Below are positions 60,668 through 64,000 of a stretch of 64,000 nucleotides of DNA, piece after piece; the stretch's first letter is position 1; each line of letters begins with the position of its first letter. The position numbers and the translations under genes are program-made. Under the pieces are notes generated by a model. That model ran no database searches. It saw only the letters and a program-made list of their open reading frames with translations, and was not told where the DNA came from. Source of the DNA: Dasypus novemcinctus (lineage: Eukaryota > Chordata > Mammalia > Cingulata > Dasypodidae); assembly GCF_030445035.2 (NCBI RefSeq), contig NC_080673.1, forward strand, positions 199,886,216 through 199,950,215, written 5' to 3'.

Positions 60668-61094
60668 CCCCACTCATCTTTGGAAGGCTTCCGCATGTCC
60701 TGGAAGAGGGCGCAGCCGCAGCACCCGTTTTGCATCTTCAAGAGATGCTCGGCGCCCTCGCCCTTCTCTTTCGCCAACTCGCTGAAGAAGTGGTCCACGC
60801 CCTTCAGGGCCACATTGTCGCGGTCAAAATAGTAGCCCAGAGAGAGGTAGGTGTAGGAGGCCTGCAGCTGCAGGTTGACTAGGTGGTTCACAGAGGCCTA
60901 TACTTTGGCAGAATAATGCTGACGAATCTGGGAGTTCATGGTCGGTTGACAATGAGGAGGTAACCACAAAAAAGCGGTGTTACCTGGTCCTGGCAGCGGG
61001 GGATGGCCGAGAAGTTGGTCCTGGAGGTTGCAACTGGAGAAGCAGTTGCAAGGTGGTCTATGCGGAGAAGGTGTGGGGAAGAGTCCCCAAGTCT

Positions 61095-61126
61095 GTTCCA
61101 TTCACACACTGTTGAAGCAAGAGACA
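61095..61126 (-). promoter_or_regulatory. Iron-responsive-element-like hairpin in FTL pseudogene
   Basis: On the minus strand cttgcttcaacagtgtgtga is the core of the ferritin light chain 5' UTR iron-responsive element, with the CAGTGT loop word. In the parent mRNA this hairpin binds IRP1/IRP2 and represses translation when iron is low. It survives here as a passenger; with the coding region broken, no function is expected. Confidence 0.8.
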
Positions 61127-61159
61127 GATCTGCGAGACCCCCGGGCACACTGTCTCGTT

Positions 61160-61345
61160 TTTTGTTTTTAAGATTTTATTTATTTATGCCCCCTTCTTGT
61201 TTGCAGTTGCTGTCTGTTTTCAGTGTCCATTTGCTGTAAGCTCTCTGCGTCTGCTCATCTTCTCTTTAGGAGGCACCTGGAACTGAAGCCAGAACCTCCT
61301 TTCTGGAAGAAAGGGTGTTCAATCACCTGAGCCACCTTAGCTCCC
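61160..61345 (-). mobile_element. tRNA-type SINE, second xenarthran type
   Basis: A T-rich left end with tttatttatttatgcccc, a ctctctgcgtctgctcatct middle and a right end whose complement gggagctaaggtggctcagg matches the heads at 15689, 15804 and 46745. It lies directly upstream of the ferritin retrocopy, so the T/A-rich border is shared and its left limit is uncertain. Confidence 0.7.
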
Positions 61346-61600
61346 TCACCCATTCATCTTTTGATGAACATCTGAGATGTTTCTAGGTTGAACTCTTATG
61401 AATTAAGCTGCTATGAATGTTCACATACAAGTCTTTGTGTAGACATATGTTTTCATTTCTCCAAGGTAACTATCTAGGAATAGAATTGCTGCTTCATATG
61501 GTAAATGCATATTTAATAAGAAACTGCCAAACTGTTCTTTAAAATGATCCTACTATTTACTAACAATGTATGAGAATTCGGCTTGCTCCGAGTCCTTACC
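61346..61600 (-). mobile_element. Old L1 ORF2 C-terminal fragment
   Basis: Minus-orientation words such as cattcatcttttgatgaaca, aagctgctatgaatgttcac and ttgctgcttcatatggtaaa are characteristic of the L1 ORF2 end. It stops near 61600 before unit 11 resumes. Confidence 0.65.
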
Positions 61601-62677
61601 ATTGCAGTGAGAGTGTAGTGGGATGTTTATATTTAAATGTTAATGAATATAAGTGAATCAATATAGTTCATAATTGATAATTCTATCAATATAAGGTCTG
61701 ACATGCAAATAAAACCCCTTGCTGACATCTGTAAGAGATACCTAATACCTAGAGCAGATAACATAGCATTCAAACTAGAAAGGGTATGGGATCATTAACA
61801 AATATTATTATGACAAGATGAAAATTGAGGGGACATGAATGTAGCCAAGAGCCAGTGCATTCAAAGGAAGACAAAGCTTAGTAAGTGACCAGAAAACCAG
61901 CAAGTACAGGCTTCAGGTCAGAATCCAGTAGAGTTTAAGCCCACACCTTCAATACAGCCCCACACAGTGGGGACAATGTCAAACCAAAATGTCATCCAAC
62001 AATTTCAGTGCAATAGTATAACATACATCCAGTGAAGTTTCTTATCTACTCTCCAGACATGACATTTAAAGTTCCCTGATAATTCCTTGATAGCTTGCTC
62101 AGCACTCATGGGAGCCAGCACCAGCATGGACTCTGGCATCACAGCAGTATGACCTGACATGACTGCAGTGACATCAGGGAACCGAATTTTCTGACAAAAC
62201 ACCTGGTAGGGAAGCCTTACTGGCAATCTGTGGGCAAGACCAAACAAGGAGTAGAAATCAAAAGGAATCAGAAAAGACTAAATCTACCTCCTGTGCTAGG
62301 ACACAACTTGCCTACTCTCCTTACAAGGTACCTAATGTTTATGGAAGAATAGCATGAAAATTCTAAGGGCAGAAGAGAGCTACAAGAAATTGAACCTATA
62401 AAATCCCCTCCAAGACAAAAATTCCCTTTTGGGCAAGTGTGCCTCCCTTCTATTGTCCTCAGCAGCATCCTCAAACACAGCCCAGCCTAGGAGGCCTCCC
62501 CAATAAATAACACATCTGAACTATACCACAAGACCACCACCAATGACACTATAGGACAAAGTCTGGCATGCAGACATATCGAAGTGTTCACATCTGTCAC
62601 TGATTCCAATATTTCGTCTCTGCATTGATTCCATAGAAAGAATTAGGCAGGGATTAAGTATTATCCAGATGAGCATG

Positions 62678-62803
62678 GCTTTTTTTTTTCTCTCTCCACC
62701 TCCCCCACCCCCGCTCCCAGTTGTCTGCTCTCTGTGTCCACTCGCTGTGTGTTCTTCTGTGACTGCTTCCTTATCAGCGGCACCGGGAATCTGCGTTTCC
62801 TTT
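62678..62803 (-). mobile_element. DAS-type SINE fragment
   Basis: A T run (62680-62690), a C-rich stretch, cagttgtctgctctctgtgt and cgctgtgtgttcttctgtga match the 3' part of a minus-oriented DAS SINE, as at 11565. It lacks the tRNA head, ending near 62803 at gcgtttcc. It lies in S/D of unit 11. Confidence 0.85.
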
Positions 62804-63140
62804 AAATCAGATCCGATTTAAGAATAGCATAGGTCAAGGAAGGCAAACAGAATTAAGGCCTGGAAAAGACTAATCACTGGAGATTATGCAATAGAAATCT
62901 ACATGGGTACATAAAGTCACTGAAAGGACACTAGTGCCAAGACTGCCTAATAATAATGAAGACCCCATAGAGGAGGATGAAGTTCCCAGTCCTAAATCTA
63001 AGGTCATCAAGGCAATTCACACAAGTGACAGTCATCCACTAAAAAAGTTGGGTACCTTCCTGAGACATTTTAGGGCAAAAGAATAAATTTCACAAGAAAT
63101 CAACAGGGTACTATTGAGGGAACTGCTCACATAGCCTATC

Positions 63141-64000
63141 TGGGAGCATGAACCCCTCTTTCAGTCTCCAGATCAATGGCTCCAGTGGGTGGGCATCTCA
63201 ACCATCATCCCCGCCTCTGCAATTCCCAAAGGTCACTCTGGAGAGGCAGGGTTAACTCTAGAAGAGCATACTCAGATCCAGCAGGGATTTGCTAGTAGAG
63301 CCCTATGAAAAACCCTAATCTGTAGCTCCTTGGAAAAACTCTCTGGTCTCCACGAGGGGCACATCCCCAGAAACGGTAAGGACACCCCACTTAACTAGTT
63401 CTAGAGGACTGGCATCACAGAGAACATTCGCAATTGTGCACAGCCCGTTCCCATAGACACATATTCCGTCAGAAGAGTGAAGGCTCACAGAGCTCATCTT
63501 GTCCATGGGAAGCAATTCTGATCCTCATGGGCTTTGAGATCAAAGACATCCCACCTCTCCCTCCTGGAAAGTGTCTGAGATGGTTATCCAAGTTATCTTC
63601 ATCACGAGTGACTTACACAGCTCTCTCCAGGCACACAGGAAGGGGATGGCAGGAGGGAGAAGGCAGAAGGGCCAATCATGAGCTGATTTGAGACCCTCCT
63701 GGGATACCCAGACTGCATTTGTCATTCCAGGGAAGTTATGTCAATGGGATGGCTCCATCTACAAGGGTTGTTTTAATGGCTTAAGAACTGACCTACTTCT
63801 AAGAAAACTGTAGGCAAGTAATGTAAAATGTTAGCAACCTGTCACTCCAAAGGGTTATTTTAAGAAATGTAATAGTACTCATGTCTTGGTTATAAGAGAT
63901 AAAGATTGACTAAATTTTTCACTCTTCTTACTAATCACTAAAAAGATCCACCACTCAGTGTAGCTCACCTATAGCTGGTGAGCAGCTAAAAAGGATTTCT
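63141..64000. repeat. Array unit 12, short connector, cut by window end
   Basis: A 63140, B 63400, C 63750, then the beginning of E (63910-64000). The array plainly continues past the right edge of the window. Open frames of 85 and 61 codons on opposite strands (63434-63691, 63540-63725) overlap each other in B and are not kept open in other units. Confidence 0.65.

Larger units (their letters stand above)
59697..61155 (-). pseudogene. FTL: Processed ferritin light chain pseudogene
   Basis: Ferritin light chain builds the iron-storage shell with heavy chain. This retrocopy is intronless, with a polyA tail (T run 59698-59719), 3' UTR, coding remnant 59882-60939 and a 5' UTR including an iron-responsive-element-like hairpin. 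The ATG is at 60939, followed by NSQIRQHYS; a TAG stop follows at about codon 14. [13 protein letters not shown] and later [14 protein letters not shown] are clear ferritin words. A small indel near 59940 shifts frame before the terminal EYLFERLTLKHN. The gene is cut after about codon 107 by an RPL27A retrocopy. Flanks cgttttctgtttt (59684-59696) and cgttttttgtttt (61156-61168) are a plausible duplication. It cannot encode ferritin. Confidence 0.93.
57591..63140. repeat. Array unit 11, long cycle holding the ferritin retrocopy
   Basis: I 57590, J 57690, K 58000, L 58220, M 58360, N' 58500, O 58610, P 58740, Q 58870-59650. The ferritin pseudogene, SINE and L1 fragments follow (59697-61600). 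The unit resumes near 61720, R 61860-62230, S 62330-62640, a SINE fragment (62678-62803), D 62960-63130. At about 63140 it enters A without passing E to N, another unique junction. Confidence 0.65.
4170..64000. repeat. Tandem array of degenerate multi-kb units
   Basis: From about 4170 onward the non-transposon sequence is made of repeated modules in a recurrent order. I labelled them by recurring words: A (ttcagcagagattgg), B (gggctttgacatcatgg), C, D (a pyrimidine-rich stretch ending ttctattcttac), E (tgaaccactcagggctcagg), F, G, H, I (tgtgtgccctgaagtc), J, K (cagattaggctccac), L (gatccaggaaggcagatcc), M, then either N-A-B-C or N'-O-P-Q-R-S before returning to D. R (ctgaattttctgacaa, with small changes) occurs near 5580, 22242, 30369, 36127, 49759 and 62182. 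Copies are old; aligned blocks look roughly three-quarters identical by eye. They are interrupted by transposons that are not shared between copies, so most insertions postdate the duplications. Confidence 0.85.

Noticed and set aside
60466..60882. 138-codon plus-strand frame
   Set aside because: Antisense to the RPL27A and FTL retrocopies and crosses their junction.
4170..64000. CRISPR array or prokaryotic operon
   Set aside because: Repeat units are kilobases long and degenerate, SINEs and L1s are mammalian, and there are no short direct repeats with spacers.
4170..64000. Immune-receptor V-segment cluster
   Set aside because: I saw no paired V exons with conserved cysteines and no heptamer-spacer-nonamer signals in any unit.

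Overview
This window looks like intergenic or pericluster DNA from a xenarthran mammal, most probably an armadillo (Dasypus lineage). The strongest evidence is several tRNA-derived SINEs of the armadillo DAS type. Four are near full length (7365-7743, 11565-11974, 17993-18363, 55321-55725), and most have clear target-site duplications (TSDs). Placental-type L1s, MaLR-like LTRs and processed pseudogenes fit the same host. I see no intact protein-coding gene: every recognisable reading frame is a broken transposon, an endogenous retrovirus (ERV) relic or a retrocopy.

Layout. 1-2130 is the 3' part of an old class II (betaretrovirus-like) ERV: the end of integrase plus a decayed env. 2131-4170 is unassigned. 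From about 4170 to the end, the backbone is a tandem array of at least a dozen old, degenerate copies, some partial, of one local segment. The copies share a common core and use two alternative connectors: a short cycle of about 3.5 kb and a long cycle of about 5 kb or more once insertions are subtracted. Copies are broken and joined at recurrent points, some junctions being shared between copies, so the array grew by duplication of blocks larger than one unit. No gene could be assigned to the unit. A weak signal-peptide-like reading recurs on the minus strand but is broken differently in each copy.

Retroelements interrupt the array. They include a MaLR-like provirus with both LTRs and nested insertions (6649-11252), an L1 5'-end fragment split by a solo LTR (16622-17765), a minus-strand L1 split by an LTR and another L1 end (25090-27330), tail-to-tail L1 fragments (27915-30165), two L1-type 3' ends with 5' inversions of the twin-priming kind (30890-32330 and 56244-57404), and a near-full-length but dead L1 (37158-43113). 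Near the right end a processed ferritin light chain pseudogene (59697-61155, minus) is split by a processed ribosomal protein L27a pseudogene (60142-60667, minus) flanked by a perfect 12-bp duplication.

The most interesting content is structural: the uncatalogued mosaic tandem array, the retrocopy-inside-retrocopy, and the datable nesting series. All coordinates for old repeats are by eye and may be off by tens of bases.
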